Positions 49,271 through 58,482 of a DNA stretch of 64,000 bases are shown piece by piece. Each line of letters begins with the position of its first letter. Within the stretch, counting starts at the first letter, position 1. Origin of the DNA: Aminobacter aminovorans (GTDB lineage: Bacteria; Pseudomonadota; Alphaproteobacteria; Rhizobiales; Rhizobiaceae); contig NZ_UFSM01000001.1 of NCBI RefSeq assembly GCF_900445235.1, positions 2,247,501-2,311,500 of the forward strand, read 5' to 3'. The notes beneath the pieces were generated by a model that was not told the origin of the DNA, did no database searches, and was given only the letters and a program-made list of their open reading frames with translations. A program made the position numbers and the translations under genes.

Positions 49271-49882
49271 GTGTCGATCGAATTCCTGCTGACCACGTTG
49301 ATCATCGTCGCATCGCCGGGCACGGGTGTCGTCTACACGCTGGCGGCGGGACTGTCGCGCGGCGGCAAGGCGAGCGTGCTTGCGGCCTTTGCCTGCACGC
49401 TCGGCATCGTGCCGCATCTGATTGCTGCTCTGACCGGCCTTGCCGCGCTGCTGCATACCAGCGCGCTGCTGTTCGAGATCGTCAAATATGCCGGCGTCGC
49501 ATACCTGCTCTACATGGCCTGGCAGAGCCTGCGTGAGCATGGCGCGCTCAAGGTCGAGGCGAATGCCGACCCGCGCAGCGCCTGGCAAGTGCTGGTCGAC
49601 GGCATCCTGATCAATGTCCTGAACCCGAAGCTGTCGATCTTCTTCGTCGCCTTCCTGCCGCAGTTCATCGCGCCGAACGAAGCGAATGTGCTTGGGCGCA
49701 TGCTGGAACTGTCCGGCGTGTTCATGCTGGCGACCTTCGTCATCTTCGCCATTTATGGCCTGTGCGCCGCCGCCGTGCGCGACAAGGTCACGGGCAGCCC
49801 GCGTGTCATGACCTGGATGCGGCGCACCTTCGCCGCTGCCTTTGTCATGCTCGGCGCCAAGCTGGCCCTGACGGAACGCTGA
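49271..49882 (+). CDS. LysE-family amino acid exporter
   Basis: This 203-residue inner-membrane protein has about six helices and the LysE/RhtB marks: IIVASPGTGVVYTLAAGLSR near residue 12 and GILINVLNPKLSIFFVAFLP near residue 113. It would export an amino acid or homoserine-lactone-like compound. The start codon is GTG, with GAGGGA upstream. The GNAT gene follows after 84 bases. Confidence 0.92.
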   Translation: MSIEFLLTTLIIVASPGTGVVYTLAAGLSRGGKASVLAAFACTLGIVPHLIAALTGLAALLHTSALLFEIVKYAGVAYLLYMAWQSLREHGALKVEANADPRSAWQVLVDGILINVLNPKLSIFFVAFLPQFIAPNEANVLGRMLELSGVFMLATFVIFAIYGLCAAAVRDKVTGSPRVMTWMRRTFAAAFVMLGAKLALTER

Positions 49883-49966
49883 AATTGGCCCTGTCGGCCG
49901 GGTTGCCCGGCTGCTGCGGCTGCGCTTTAGTCGGGCTCGACGAGATTTGGAGCCGAGCCTGACGAC

Positions 49967-50443
49967 ATGCAGTTGCGCATTGCCCTGGAAGATCCCGCCA
50001 AGCCAGATGTGATCGCGCTGCTGGAAGCGGGCGATGCCTATGGTGCGTCGCTCTATCCGGCGGAAAGCAACCACTTCCTGCCGCTGGATGCGTTACGCGC
50101 CGCAAATGTCCGCTTCGTCGTCGCTCGCGATGAGCTGGGCACGGCGCTTGCAACCGGGGCCATCGCGTTGGCGGACGGCTTTGCCGAGTTGAAGCGCATG
50201 TGGGTGGTGCCCGAAGCCAGAGGCAAGGGCATTTCGAAAGCGGTTCTCGCCGACCTCGAGGCTCGGGTGCTCGATGCCGGCCATTCGCTCTTGCGTCTGG
50301 AAACCGGCATCGACAATCACGAGGCGCTCGCGCTCTACGAGCGCAAGGGCTTCGTCCGTCGCGGTCCCTTCGGCGACTACCGCGAGGACCCGCTCAGCGT
50401 GTTCATGGAAAAGCAGCTGCGCGTGGCCGCTGCTTCCGCCTGA
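49967..50443 (+). CDS. GNAT N-acetyltransferase
   Basis: This 158-residue protein has the acetyl-CoA binding core ELKRMWVVPEARGKGISKAV (residues ~70-90) and the beta-5 to C-terminal part LRLETGIDNHEALALYERKG. It resembles acyltransferases of the YpeA/PhnO type that act on small amines. It is downstream of the LysE exporter on the same strand. The substrate is unknown. Confidence 0.9.
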   Translation: MQLRIALEDPAKPDVIALLEAGDAYGASLYPAESNHFLPLDALRAANVRFVVARDELGTALATGAIALADGFAELKRMWVVPEARGKGISKAVLADLEARVLDAGHSLLRLETGIDNHEALALYERKGFVRRGPFGDYREDPLSVFMEKQLRVAAASA

Positions 50444-50473
50444 GCGGATCAGGGGAAGCAGCGCCGCTTTCTT

Positions 50474-51304
50474 CTAGTTCGCGCTGGCCGGGAAGGCGGG
50501 CAGCTTGGCGATGTCATTGGCGTCGTGCTGGACGACGAGCGTCGCGTTGAGTGCCTTGGCCATGTCCTGAATCCTGTCCATCGACGCCAGCGACTGCGCC
50601 CGATCGGCGTTGAAGGGCGGCACGCCGTTATTGTCGAACTGCTCTTCGAAATGCACGGTGTCGCCGCTCAGCAGCACGGATCCCTTGCTGGCGAGCCTGA
50701 CAAGCAGCGAATGGCTGCCATGGGTGTGGCCGGGTGTCGACAGCATGACAACGGAACCGTCGCCGAACACGTCCTTGTCGCCTTCGACTGCTTCGACCGG
50801 CGCCTTGCCGTCGATCCATGGGCTGACCAGCGACGGGTCGACGGCGAAAGCCGGCGGCTCGGCCCGAAAGCCATCCAGGTCGGCCTTGCCGATCAGCAGC
50901 CTGGCCTGCGGGAAATCGGTTGCCTGGCCGACATGGTCGAAGTGGTTGTGGCTGATGCCTATGGTTTCGATTTTCTCAGGCGCTACGCCGATCCTGGACA
51001 GTTGGTCCTTGATCGTCGTCGCAAGGCTTGGCTTCATGCCGCCGCCGACTTGCGATGCCCCGAGGAGCGCTGCCGGCAGGCCGGCGTCCCACAGCATGTA
51101 GGATGCGTCGTGGCGGATCAGGTAGCAGCTGTCGGTCAGCGTGCGTTCTTCGCCCTGATAGCGCAGCGTGTCGGAAAATGCGGAGAGATCGCTGATCTTG
51201 ATCGATCCGCAATCGAGACGCCAGAGTTCGGTGTCTGCGGCCTGTGCGGCGCCGATTGCCGGCAGTGCCAGCATTGCGACCAGCAGATACTGTCCTGTTT
51301 TCAC
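50474..51304 (-). CDS. Secreted MBL-fold metallohydrolase (N-acyl homoserine lactonase-like)
   Basis: This 276-residue protein has a signal peptide ending in AQAAD. The mature part carries the zinc motif ISHNHFDHVGQ (His119, His121, Asp123, His124), then STPGHTHGSHSLLV, SGDTVHF and VVQHDAND. The order is close to the lactonase branch, which can open homoserine lactones. The start is a GTG preceded by AAGGAG. It is divergent from an AraC-type gene that probably controls it. Confidence 0.88.
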   Translation of the reverse strand: MKTGQYLLVAMLALPAIGAAQAADTELWRLDCGSIKISDLSAFSDTLRYQGEERTLTDSCYLIRHDASYMLWDAGLPAALLGASQVGGGMKPSLATTIKDQLSRIGVAPEKIETIGISHNHFDHVGQATDFPQARLLIGKADLDGFRAEPPAFAVDPSLVSPWIDGKAPVEAVEGDKDVFGDGSVVMLSTPGHTHGSHSLLVRLASKGSVLLSGDTVHFEEQFDNNGVPPFNADRAQSLASMDRIQDMAKALNATLVVQHDANDIAKLPAFPASAN

Positions 51305-51460
51305 GGTGGATCTCCTTGAATGCGGCTGCGGCGTCGAGTGCCGGCGCCGCACCAAAATGATCTATGGGCACGGCGGAGGCGTGCCTGAAAATGGCGGCAT
51401 ATGTGCCCGAAACGCTCAAAGTGAAGTCGACAGCGCAATGGCAGGCGCTACAGTGCCGGC

Positions 51461-52354
51461 ATGCTCAATCCTGTCGAAGACGCCCAAAGCTCATTATCGC
51501 AACGGCTGCTGCAGCTGTTGCGGCCGCTGGCGATGTCGAGCCGCACGGCGCGGGGCCCCGGCCTGCACACATTCGCCCGCCAGCTGTTCAGCTATTGCTG
51601 CATCGAACGCGAGCGGCTCGCCAGCGTGGTTTCGGAAATGCCGAGGATCGGCATCGTGCTGAGCGGCGAAAAGGAGTTCTGGCTCGGCGATGCCGGCCAG
51701 CGTTTCGTGGCAGGCGATGTGTTCGTGCTGCCGGCGGGTACGCCGTTCGACGCGGTCAACATTCCTTCTGAGACGAGCGGCCTCTACGAGTCGCTGCTGG
51801 TCGAGATCACCCAGGTGCCGAAATGGCTGCAGGAGATACCGGGCGCTGCCCGTCCTGGTGCCGGCTTCGACCTGCGTGTGCCGCTGTCTCAGGAACTCGT
51901 CGATGCGCTCGGCCATGCCGCAATTTCGCTCAGTGGTTCCGATCATGCGGCGACGCTGGCCGAGCATCGCCTGGCCGAAGTGCTCATTCTGCTCAGGAAG
52001 ATGCCTGTGGCGCAGCCGCTGTTTGCGCAGTCGCTGGCCGAACGCGCGGCATGGCTGGTCGCGCGTGCGCCGGCGAAGCGCTGGACGGCGGAAGAGATCG
52101 GGCGCGAACTCGGTGTCGGCGCCTCGACGCTGCGGCGCAAGCTCGTCGAGGCAGGCACTTCGCTGCGCCGCGTCCAGGCATCGGCCAGGATGCAGCTGGC
52201 GCATGAGATGCTGGTCCGCGGCGAAGGCAATATCACCGATGCGGCCGATGCCGCCGGCTATGCCTCCAGGTCGCATTTCGCCCGCCGCTTCCAGGCGGTC
52301 TATGGCGCTTCTCCCGCGCAAGTCCGGCTGCGCCGGCCAGTGCAGCCGAGCTGA
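51461..52354 (+). CDS. AraC-family transcriptional regulator
   Basis: This 297-residue protein has an N-terminal AraC_N cupin-like ligand domain (IGIVLSGEKEFWLGDAGQRF, VLPAGTPFDAVNIPS) and a C-terminal pair of helix-turn-helix motifs (EEIGRELGVGASTLRRKLVE and NITDAADAAGYASRSHFARR). It is divergent from the MBL-fold gene with 156 bases between them and is its likely regulator. The ligand may be an alcohol or amine; this cannot be told. Confidence 0.92.
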   Translation: MLNPVEDAQSSLSQRLLQLLRPLAMSSRTARGPGLHTFARQLFSYCCIERERLASVVSEMPRIGIVLSGEKEFWLGDAGQRFVAGDVFVLPAGTPFDAVNIPSETSGLYESLLVEITQVPKWLQEIPGAARPGAGFDLRVPLSQELVDALGHAAISLSGSDHAATLAEHRLAEVLILLRKMPVAQPLFAQSLAERAAWLVARAPAKRWTAEEIGRELGVGASTLRRKLVEAGTSLRRVQASARMQLAHEMLVRGEGNITDAADAAGYASRSHFARRFQAVYGASPAQVRLRRPVQPS

Positions 52355-52484
52355 TCGCGCCCAGCCTTGCCGGAAGCCCGACAGGGGAGGATACTGCCTC
52401 TCCGTGGATGCATTTGAGGGCGATGGACCCGGATGCCCGCCCCGGCAGTACGCCGTGCTCCGTGGCACCGGAGGGAGGTGTGCC

Positions 52485-52778
52485 TTGACGACATACATCA
52501 TGCTGATCAACTGGACCGACCAGGGCGTACGCGACGTGCGGTCATCGCCCAAACGGCTCGATGCGGCCAAGAAGCTGCTCGGCGACATGGGCGGATCGTT
52601 CAAGCAGTTCTACCTGACCATGGGCGAATACGACATGGTGGCGGTTGCCGAAGCCCCCGACGATGCGGTGGTGGCGCGCTTTGCGCTGATCCTCGGACAG
52701 GGCGGCAACATCAGGACGCGCACGCTGAAAGCCTTCCCCGAACTGGCCTATCGCGAGATCATTGCCTCGATGGGCTAG
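52485..52778 (+). CDS. GYD-domain protein
   Basis: This 97-residue ferredoxin-like protein has the GYD pattern: TTYIMLINWTDQGVRDVRSS, then GGSFKQFYLTMGEYDMVAVA and ALILGQGGNIRTRTLKAFP. The start is probably TTG at 52485, five bases after a strong GGGAGG; the first ATG is inside the domain and would remove its first strand. The function of the family is not established. Confidence 0.88.
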   Translation: MTTYIMLINWTDQGVRDVRSSPKRLDAAKKLLGDMGGSFKQFYLTMGEYDMVAVAEAPDDAVVARFALILGQGGNIRTRTLKAFPELAYREIIASMG

Positions 52779-52882
52779 CTGCCTGGTGCCGGGCGCAGGC
52801 ATGGCGCCTGCGCCCAGGCCGAAACGCCTCGACTGAATCAGGACAAGCGTCTAAGCTTCGGAAAAACAACGGGAAGAACCAG

Positions 52883-53173
52883 ATGTCGTTTCTGAAGAGG
52901 CTATTTGGCGGTGGCGGCGGGGCGGCCGAGACGCAGGCGCCAGCGGTGGCCAAGGAGATCGAATACAAGGGTTTTGCCATCAAGGCGATGCCCTACAAGG
53001 AAGGCGGCCAGTTCCAGACCTGCGGCATCGTTTCCAAGGATGTCAATGGTGTCGTCAAGGAACACAAGTTCATCCGTGCCGACCGTTTCGCAGCCCTCGA
53101 TGATGCCGTGGAAGTGTCGTTGACCAAGGGGCGCCAGCTCGTCGACGAGCAGGGCGAGCGCATGTTCGGCTGA
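52883..53173 (+). CDS. HlyU-family protein
   Basis: This 96-residue protein begins MSFLKRLFGGGGGAA, a membrane-surface type N-terminus, and continues EIEYKGFAIKAMPYKEGGQF and HKFIRADRFAALDDAVEVSL. This matches the HlyU family, named for a Vibrio hemolysin activator; the alphaproteobacterial members have no proven role. It stands alone between the GYD and porin genes. Confidence 0.85.
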   Translation: MSFLKRLFGGGGGAAETQAPAVAKEIEYKGFAIKAMPYKEGGQFQTCGIVSKDVNGVVKEHKFIRADRFAALDDAVEVSLTKGRQLVDEQGERMFG

Positions 53174-53334
53174 GGCCGGGTGTCTTCGACCAGGTTTCGT
53201 TCGCCTCGATGTCGTTCCATCATGTTGCCCTAATGCAACTTGCTGTCGCAATGCATGCCAGGTAATCGCGATCCTGCCTTGCGCATCATTTTCATGAAAC
53301 CCTAGGGTGTTCACATCAGATTCTGGGGACGCTC

Positions 53335-54036
53335 ATGAAATCCGTTCTTCTCGCATCGACCATTCTCCTCGCCGCAACCGGCGCCGGCCTGGCGGCTGAC
53401 GCGGTGGCCTCCGATCCTGTGGTTTCGGCCTACAGTTGGACCGGTTTCTACGCCGGCGTCCATGGCGGCTATGCCTGGGGCAGCGGCGATGGTCCCTATC
53501 CGGATGCAGCGGGGGTTCGGTTCGAGACAGCCTATCCTGAAGCGCAAGGCGGACTGCTGGGCGCCCAGATCGGCTACAATTACCAGTGGGGCTCGTTCGT
53601 CCTCGGCCTCGAGGGCGATCTGTCCTATTCCTGGGCCGACGGTAGTTCCAGGATCAACATCTTCCCCGCTGGCACGGATAACGGCGGCTACAATGAAACC
53701 GAGTTTACATATCTCGCCAGCATTACCGGCCGTGCAGGCTATGCATTTGACCGTACGTTGCTCTATGCCAAGGGCGGCATTGGCTTCACCAGGCTTGAAA
53801 TGAATGACTATGATGATCCGGCCATTTTCAACGCACGCGGATCCGAGACGCTGACCGGCTGGACGATCGGCGGTGGTGTCGAGCATGCCCTGAACGACAA
53901 GTGGTCGGTCAAGGGCGAGTATCAGTTCTATCGCTTCTCGGGCGACGTTGCCGTGAACGATCCCGTGGCCTTCCGCACCTACGAAGGCGATTTCGACGTG
54001 CACGCGATCAAGATCGGCCTGAACTACAAGTTCTGA
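53335..54036 (+). CDS. Outer-membrane beta-barrel porin (Omp25/Omp31-like)
   Basis: This 233-residue protein has a signal peptide ending in GLAAD and an eight-strand barrel: YSWTGFYAGVHGGYAWGSG, GLLGAQIGYNYQWGSFVLGL, GRAGYAFDRTLLYAKGGIGF and a C-terminal strand ending in phenylalanine (IKIGLNYKF). The length and pattern are those of the rhizobial RopB and Brucella Omp25 group. A terminator follows 23 bases after the stop. Confidence 0.92.
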   Translation: MKSVLLASTILLAATGAGLAADAVASDPVVSAYSWTGFYAGVHGGYAWGSGDGPYPDAAGVRFETAYPEAQGGLLGAQIGYNYQWGSFVLGLEGDLSYSWADGSSRINIFPAGTDNGGYNETEFTYLASITGRAGYAFDRTLLYAKGGIGFTRLEMNDYDDPAIFNARGSETLTGWTIGGGVEHALNDKWSVKGEYQFYRFSGDVAVNDPVAFRTYEGDFDVHAIKIGLNYKF

Positions 54037-54059
54037 GGCGTCATTGCTTCACCATCAGA

Positions 54060-54082
54060 AACCCCGGCCTTGTGCCGGGGTT
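54060..54082. terminator. Terminator between porin and GST genes
   Basis: AACCCCGGC pairs with GCCGGGGTT around a 5-base loop between two convergent genes. Moderately T-rich sequence follows on each strand. Confidence 0.8.
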
Positions 54083-54106
54083 ACTTGTTCTTGGGTGTCG
54101 TCAAGC

Positions 54107-54784
54107 CTAGCCAAGCGACCTGACATAGCCGATGTAGCCACGCACGTCGTTGGCGGGTTCGGTGTAGGCATCGCCGAGCGATTTCTCCATTGCCGCGACA
54201 TAGTCCTTTGCCCAGCTCGGCAGCGGATAGTCGATGACGGCGAGGAACTCCAGGGTCGCGGCAAGCCTGATGTCGGCGATGGACGGCCGGTCGCCGCCAA
54301 TGAAGGGCCTGTCCTTAATGTAGAAGGAGCGGAACACGTCGAGGGGCTCGGCGAGAGCTTCGACGGCGGCCTGGCGCGCCTTTTCCTTGGTCGGCGCATC
54401 GGCGTCGCTGTGGCCGACCTCACCCGGATATTGCGGGAAGTTGAGGGCCGGGTAGGTGGCGCGCGCCAGATACGGATAGAACGTGCCGATGAGATAGAAC
54501 ATGGCGCTGTCGATCATCGGATCCCTGGGGTAGAGGTTCTCCAGCCCGTGCTTGTTGGAGAGATATTGCATGATGGCGCAGCTCTCCCACAACACGCCGT
54601 TGGGCAATTCGGAGGTTTCGATCATCGGCGTGAGATGGGCTGGGCATGCTGCAAGATACTCGGGCGTCCGGGTCTGGCCGTAGACGTCGTTTTCGGTGAA
54701 GCCGAGACCCGAGGCACGCAGGAACACGCGCGCGCTCATGTTGTTGACGCTTGGCTTGATGACGTTGAGCTTGATGTCGGCCAT
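54107..54784 (-). CDS. Glutathione S-transferase family protein
   Basis: This 225-residue protein has an N-terminal thioredoxin-like domain (RVFLRASGLGFTENDVYG, then LTPMIETSELPNGVLWESCA as the glutathione gamma-Glu site) and a helical C-terminal domain with DRPFIGGDRPSIADIRLAAT. It lies 17 bases downstream of the VOC gene on the same strand, so the pair may detoxify an electrophile or aromatic compound together. Confidence 0.9.
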   Translation of the reverse strand: MADIKLNVIKPSVNNMSARVFLRASGLGFTENDVYGQTRTPEYLAACPAHLTPMIETSELPNGVLWESCAIMQYLSNKHGLENLYPRDPMIDSAMFYLIGTFYPYLARATYPALNFPQYPGEVGHSDADAPTKEKARQAAVEALAEPLDVFRSFYIKDRPFIGGDRPSIADIRLAATLEFLAVIDYPLPSWAKDYVAAMEKSLGDAYTEPANDVRGYIGYVRSLG

Positions 54785-54801
54785 ATCAGCTTCTCCCAGC
54801 T

Positions 54802-55392
54802 TCAGTTGTTGCGATAAGGGTCCTTGGGTTCGCGCCCGGCCGATAAGGTCGCACGGCTGCGCTCGGTGAGCGCCTCGATAGCGTCCGCCAAATGAACTTC
54901 GGCGATGTTGTAGTCGCCGCGGGCGACCCTGACCTTGTGAGCCTCCATCAGCACGTCGGCATGGGTGTGGCCCGCCGGCGGCTCGAACCGGTAAGAGGCG
55001 AGTTCGATCAGCAGCCCGAGCGGATCTTCGAAATAGATCGAATCCATGAAGCCGCGATCCTTGACGCCGCTGTGCTCGATGGCGCGCTCGTCGAGGCGTT
55101 CGACGGCCTGCAGGAATGTCACTCTGGAGACTGCGAAGGCAATGTGATGCACGCAGCCGATGTCTGTCGGCGTCCGCTTCGGGTCGGGCTTGCGGTTCTC
55201 GTCGGTGAAGATGGTGATGAGGCGACCGTCGCCGGGATCGAAATAAAGGTGGCTCTCGCTGGCCTTGTCGAGATTGGGCTGCTCGAAGATGAAAGGCATG
55301 CCGAGCAGGCCTTCCCAGAAGTCGATCGAGCTGTTCCGATCAGCGCCGACAAGGGTGATGTGGTGTACGCCTTGTGCCTGGAGTTTTCGCAT
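54802..55392 (-). CDS. VOC-family ring-cleavage-type dioxygenase-like protein
   Basis: This 196-residue protein has one pair of VOC modules: GVHHITLVGADRNSSIDFWE (metal-ligand His), CVHHIAFAVSRVTFLQAVER, and YFEDPLGLLIELASYRFEPP (metal-ligand Glu). This fits the type I extradiol dioxygenase/glyoxalase fold. The start at MRKLQAQG was chosen over an upstream in-frame codon. It precedes the GST gene in the same operon. Confidence 0.88.
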   Translation of the reverse strand: MRKLQAQGVHHITLVGADRNSSIDFWEGLLGMPFIFEQPNLDKASESHLYFDPGDGRLITIFTDENRKPDPKRTPTDIGCVHHIAFAVSRVTFLQAVERLDERAIEHSGVKDRGFMDSIYFEDPLGLLIELASYRFEPPAGHTHADVLMEAHKVRVARGDYNIAEVHLADAIEALTERSRATLSAGREPKDPYRNN

Positions 55393-55505
55393 GTGCCATC
55401 CTCCGTTGGCAGCAGTGTCGCACAAGCCCGGTCACAAGCAATAGATCGAGAGGATTGCCCGGACCGGTGTCGCGCCGGTCCGATGCCCTGATGGCAGGTG
55501 GCTGG

Positions 55506-57128
55506 TCAGCTGCGGAGGCCGGGGGCTTCCTGGCCGGTGCGCTCGACATACTCGGTGTAGCCGCCGCCATAGGTGTGAATGCCGTCGGGGGTGAGCTCGA
55601 GCACGCGGTTGGAGAGGGCGGCGAGGAAGTGGCGGTCGTGCGAGACGAACAGCATGGTGCCCTCATACTGCGACAGGGCGGTGATGAGCATTTCCTTAGT
55701 GGCGATATCCAGATGGTTGGTCGGCTCGTCGAGCACCAGCAGATTGGGCGGATCAAACAGCATGATCGCCATGACCAGGCGAGCCTTTTCGCCACCTGAC
55801 AGAACGCGGCACTTCTTCTCGATCTCGTCGCCGGAAAAACCGAAGCAGCCGGCGAGCGCGCGCAGCGGCGCCTGGCCAGCCTGGGGGAAGGTGTCTTCGA
55901 GCTGCTGGAACACGGTGCGGTCGCCGTCGAGCAGGTCCATGGCGTGCTGGGCGAAATAGCCCATCTTGACGCTCGGGCCGCGCGCCACGGTGCCGTTGTC
56001 GGGGGTGGAGGCACCGGCGACAAGCTTCAGCAGCGTCGACTTGCCGGCGCCATTGATGCCCATGATGCACCACCGTTCCCTGCGGCGGACCTGGAAGTCG
56101 AGGCCTTCATAGATGGTCTTCGAGCCATAGCTCTTGTGCACGTTCTTGAGCGTGACCACGTCTTCGCCCGAGCGCGGCGCCGGCTGGAATTCGAACGACA
56201 CGGTCTGGCGGCGCTTGGGCGGCTCGACCTTGTCGATCTTGTCGAGCTTCTTGACCCGGCTCTGGACCTGGGCGGCGTGCGAGGCGCGCGCCTTGAAGCG
56301 TTCGATGAAGGCGATTTCCTTGGCCAGCATCGCCTGCTGGCGTTCGAACTGGGCCTGCTGCTGCTTGTCGGCCAATGCACGCTGCTGCTGGTAGAATTCG
56401 TAGTCGCCAGAATAGGCAGTCAGCGAACCGCCGTCGATTTCGACGACCTTGTTGACGATGCGGTTCATGAACTCGCGGTCGTGCGAGGTCATCAAAAGCG
56501 CGCCGTCATAGTTCTTGAGGAAGGCTTCCAGCCAGATCAAGCTTTCCAGGTCGAGATGGTTGCTCGGCTCGTCGAGCAAAAGCGCGTCGGGACGCATCAG
56601 CAGGATCTTGGCGAGCGCCACGCGCATCTTCCAGCCGCCGGAAAGGGCGCCGACGTCACCGTCCATCATCTCCTGGGAGAAACCGAGACCGTCGAGCACC
56701 TCGCGGGCGCGGCCGTCGAGCGAATAGCCGTCGAGTTCTTCGAAGCGGCCCTGCACTTCGCCGTAGCGCTCGATGACCTGGTCCATCTCGTCGGCGCGAT
56801 CGGGATCGACCATCGCTGCTTCCAGCTCGCGCATCTCGGCGATCAGTTCGCTGATCGGACCGGCGCCGTCCATCACCTCGGTAACGGGGCTGCGGCCCGC
56901 CATGTCGCCGACATCCTGGCTGAAGTAGCCGATGGTGACGCCGCGGTCGACCGAGACCTGACCCTCGTCGGGTTGTTCCTGCCCGGTGATCATGCGGAAC
57001 AGGGTCGTCTTGCCGGCGCCATTGGGGCCGACGAGGCCGACTTTCTCGCCCTTCTGCAGGGCCGCCGAGGCCTCGATAAAGACGAGCTGCTTGCCGTTCT
57101 GCTTACCGATGTTTTCGAGACGAATCAT
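55506..57128 (-). CDS. ABC-F family ATPase
   Basis: This 540-residue cytosolic protein has two ABC domains without membrane parts: Walker A VGPNGAGKTTLF and INGAGKSTLLKL, signatures LSGGWKMRVALAKIL and LSGGEKARLVMAIML, and Walker B DALLLDEPSNHLDL and LLVLDEPTNHLDI. The linker (residues ~255-310) is the charged coiled coil of the Uup/EttA/YbiT type that reaches into the ribosome. It resembles YbiT most. The start at MIRLENIGKQ is used, since the upstream extension is non-coding. Confidence 0.94.
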   Translation of the reverse strand: MIRLENIGKQNGKQLVFIEASAALQKGEKVGLVGPNGAGKTTLFRMITGQEQPDEGQVSVDRGVTIGYFSQDVGDMAGRSPVTEVMDGAGPISELIAEMRELEAAMVDPDRADEMDQVIERYGEVQGRFEELDGYSLDGRAREVLDGLGFSQEMMDGDVGALSGGWKMRVALAKILLMRPDALLLDEPSNHLDLESLIWLEAFLKNYDGALLMTSHDREFMNRIVNKVVEIDGGSLTAYSGDYEFYQQQRALADKQQQAQFERQQAMLAKEIAFIERFKARASHAAQVQSRVKKLDKIDKVEPPKRRQTVSFEFQPAPRSGEDVVTLKNVHKSYGSKTIYEGLDFQVRRRERWCIMGINGAGKSTLLKLVAGASTPDNGTVARGPSVKMGYFAQHAMDLLDGDRTVFQQLEDTFPQAGQAPLRALAGCFGFSGDEIEKKCRVLSGGEKARLVMAIMLFDPPNLLVLDEPTNHLDIATKEMLITALSQYEGTMLFVSHDRHFLAALSNRVLELTPDGIHTYGGGYTEYVERTGQEAPGLRS

Positions 57129-57273
57129 GTTTTGTAGGACCCAGAAGATTGGTCGGGTCACCACGCCAGCGGTTGCGCCCGTAAAGAGACCGCCCGTAAA
57201 GCATTCCGCACCTTGGCGCGCAAGGGCCGCCGATGTCACAGGCATCGGCGGCGCAAAGATAAAACCCGCCATC

Positions 57274-57573
57274 CTAGCCGAGCAGGTGGCGCAGCACGCC
57301 GGCCGACGCGATGCCGACGATGACGGTCGGCAGCATCGACAGCCGCGTCGCCGCAAGCACGGTGATCGCGAGTGCCGCAAGGTCGGCCGGATTGTCAGAG
57401 ACGAAATCGGGCGCGATGACCGAGATCAGCACGCAGCCGGGCGCTGCCTCCATCACGGCTGTGGCGCGCGGGCTGAGCGTCCGGTTGCGCAGCATGACAT
57501 AACCGCCGATGCGGGTGAGGTAGGTAGCTGAGGCCATGAGCACGATGGCGAGAAGGTTGATCGGGTCGATCAT
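57274..57573 (-). CDS. azlD: AzlD small subunit, branched-chain amino acid exporter
   Basis: This 99-residue membrane protein has three or four helices: LLAIVLMASATYLTRIGGYV at the start, with LEAAPGCVLISVIAPDFV-like sequence in the middle. It matches AzlD, the small partner of AzlC. Its ATG overlaps the azlC stop, so the two are coupled. Together they export branched-chain amino acids or related compounds. Confidence 0.92.
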   Translation of the reverse strand: MIDPINLLAIVLMASATYLTRIGGYVMLRNRTLSPRATAVMEAAPGCVLISVIAPDFVSDNPADLAALAITVLAATRLSMLPTVIVGIASAGVLRHLLG

Positions 57574-58310
57574 GCATCACCTGCAACGAAATAGGCCGCG
57601 ACGAGGCCGGATAATGCACCGGCAGCTACATACCAGGCACCAGGGACGAGCAGATGGGAGAGTGCGGCAACGACCAGGCTGACAAGCCAAGGTCTCGCAG
57701 CGGCAACGCCATTCCACATGCCGGCAAGCAGCACCAGGAACACGGCCGGGAAGGCCATGTCGAAGCCATAGGCCTCGACGTCGCCGAGTACCGGGCCGAG
57801 TGCACCGCCAAGGCCAGTGAAGATGACCCAGGCGAGGTAGAAGGGGATCGAGGCGCCGGCGTAGTAGGGCAGGCTGAAGGCCGGGCCGATGCCTTCCGAC
57901 GCCCGCCTCCTGGCGTCGGCGAGACCGAGCGCCCAGCTCTCGTCGCACATCAGGAAGAGTGCCGGAAAAACCTTGCGCCTGGGGAGGTGACGCAGGAACG
58001 GTGCAAGGGCTGCTCCCATCAAAAGATGACGGCTGTTGACCAGCAAGGTGATGGCGGCGATGAGCAGTACATGCGGCGGCGATGTCCACAGTTGGATCGC
58101 GGCGAATTCCGAGCCGCCGGCGAAGTTCAGCCCGGTCATCAACGGTACCTCGACTGGGCTCAGCCCCTTCTGCGCCGCCTGGGCGCCAAGCACCAACGCG
58201 TAGGGCACGATGCCGAGCAGCACCGGTGTGCATGAGCGCATGCCGCGCCAGAACTCGGAGCCGATGCCGCCTTCGGTCCGGTCGGACAGTGCTTCCTGCG
58301 AAATACTCAT
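57570..58310 (-). CDS. azlC: AzlC large subunit, branched-chain amino acid exporter
   Basis: This 246-residue inner-membrane protein reads FWRGMRSCTPVLLGIVPYAL, then MTGLNFAGGSEFAAIQLW and VNSRHLLMGAALAPFLRHLP, the AzlC/YgaZ marks. The start at MSISQEAL was chosen; the in-frame upstream extension overlaps the operator region. It is divergent from an Lrp-type gene. Confidence 0.93.
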   Translation of the reverse strand: MSISQEALSDRTEGGIGSEFWRGMRSCTPVLLGIVPYALVLGAQAAQKGLSPVEVPLMTGLNFAGGSEFAAIQLWTSPPHVLLIAAITLLVNSRHLLMGAALAPFLRHLPRRKVFPALFLMCDESWALGLADARRRASEGIGPAFSLPYYAGASIPFYLAWVIFTGLGGALGPVLGDVEAYGFDMAFPAVFLVLLAGMWNGVAAARPWLVSLVVAALSHLLVPGAWYVAAGALSGLVAAYFVAGDA

Positions 58311-58352
58311 GAAATCATCCTCGCGTGCCCTGAGGTGCGCGCTTTCCCAAAT

Positions 58353-58376
58353 GGTTCGAACTGATGGTGTCGAACC
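58353..58376. promoter_or_regulatory. GGTTCGA-N10-TCGAACC dyad, likely Lrp-type operator
   Basis: A perfect inverted repeat with 7-bp arms lies between azlC and the divergent Lrp-type gene, 43 bases from azlC. A second AT-rich stretch lies nearer the regulator. Lrp proteins bind such dyads and often control an adjacent exporter. Confidence 0.55.
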
Positions 58377-58482
58377 GCAGCTTAGTCCAGCGCAGGCGCA
58401 ATTTTCTTGCGAAGATTGTTGATTATGACATCTGGATGGCATCCGATGCGTCATGTGAGAGAAAAATTGGAATCCTGAGCCA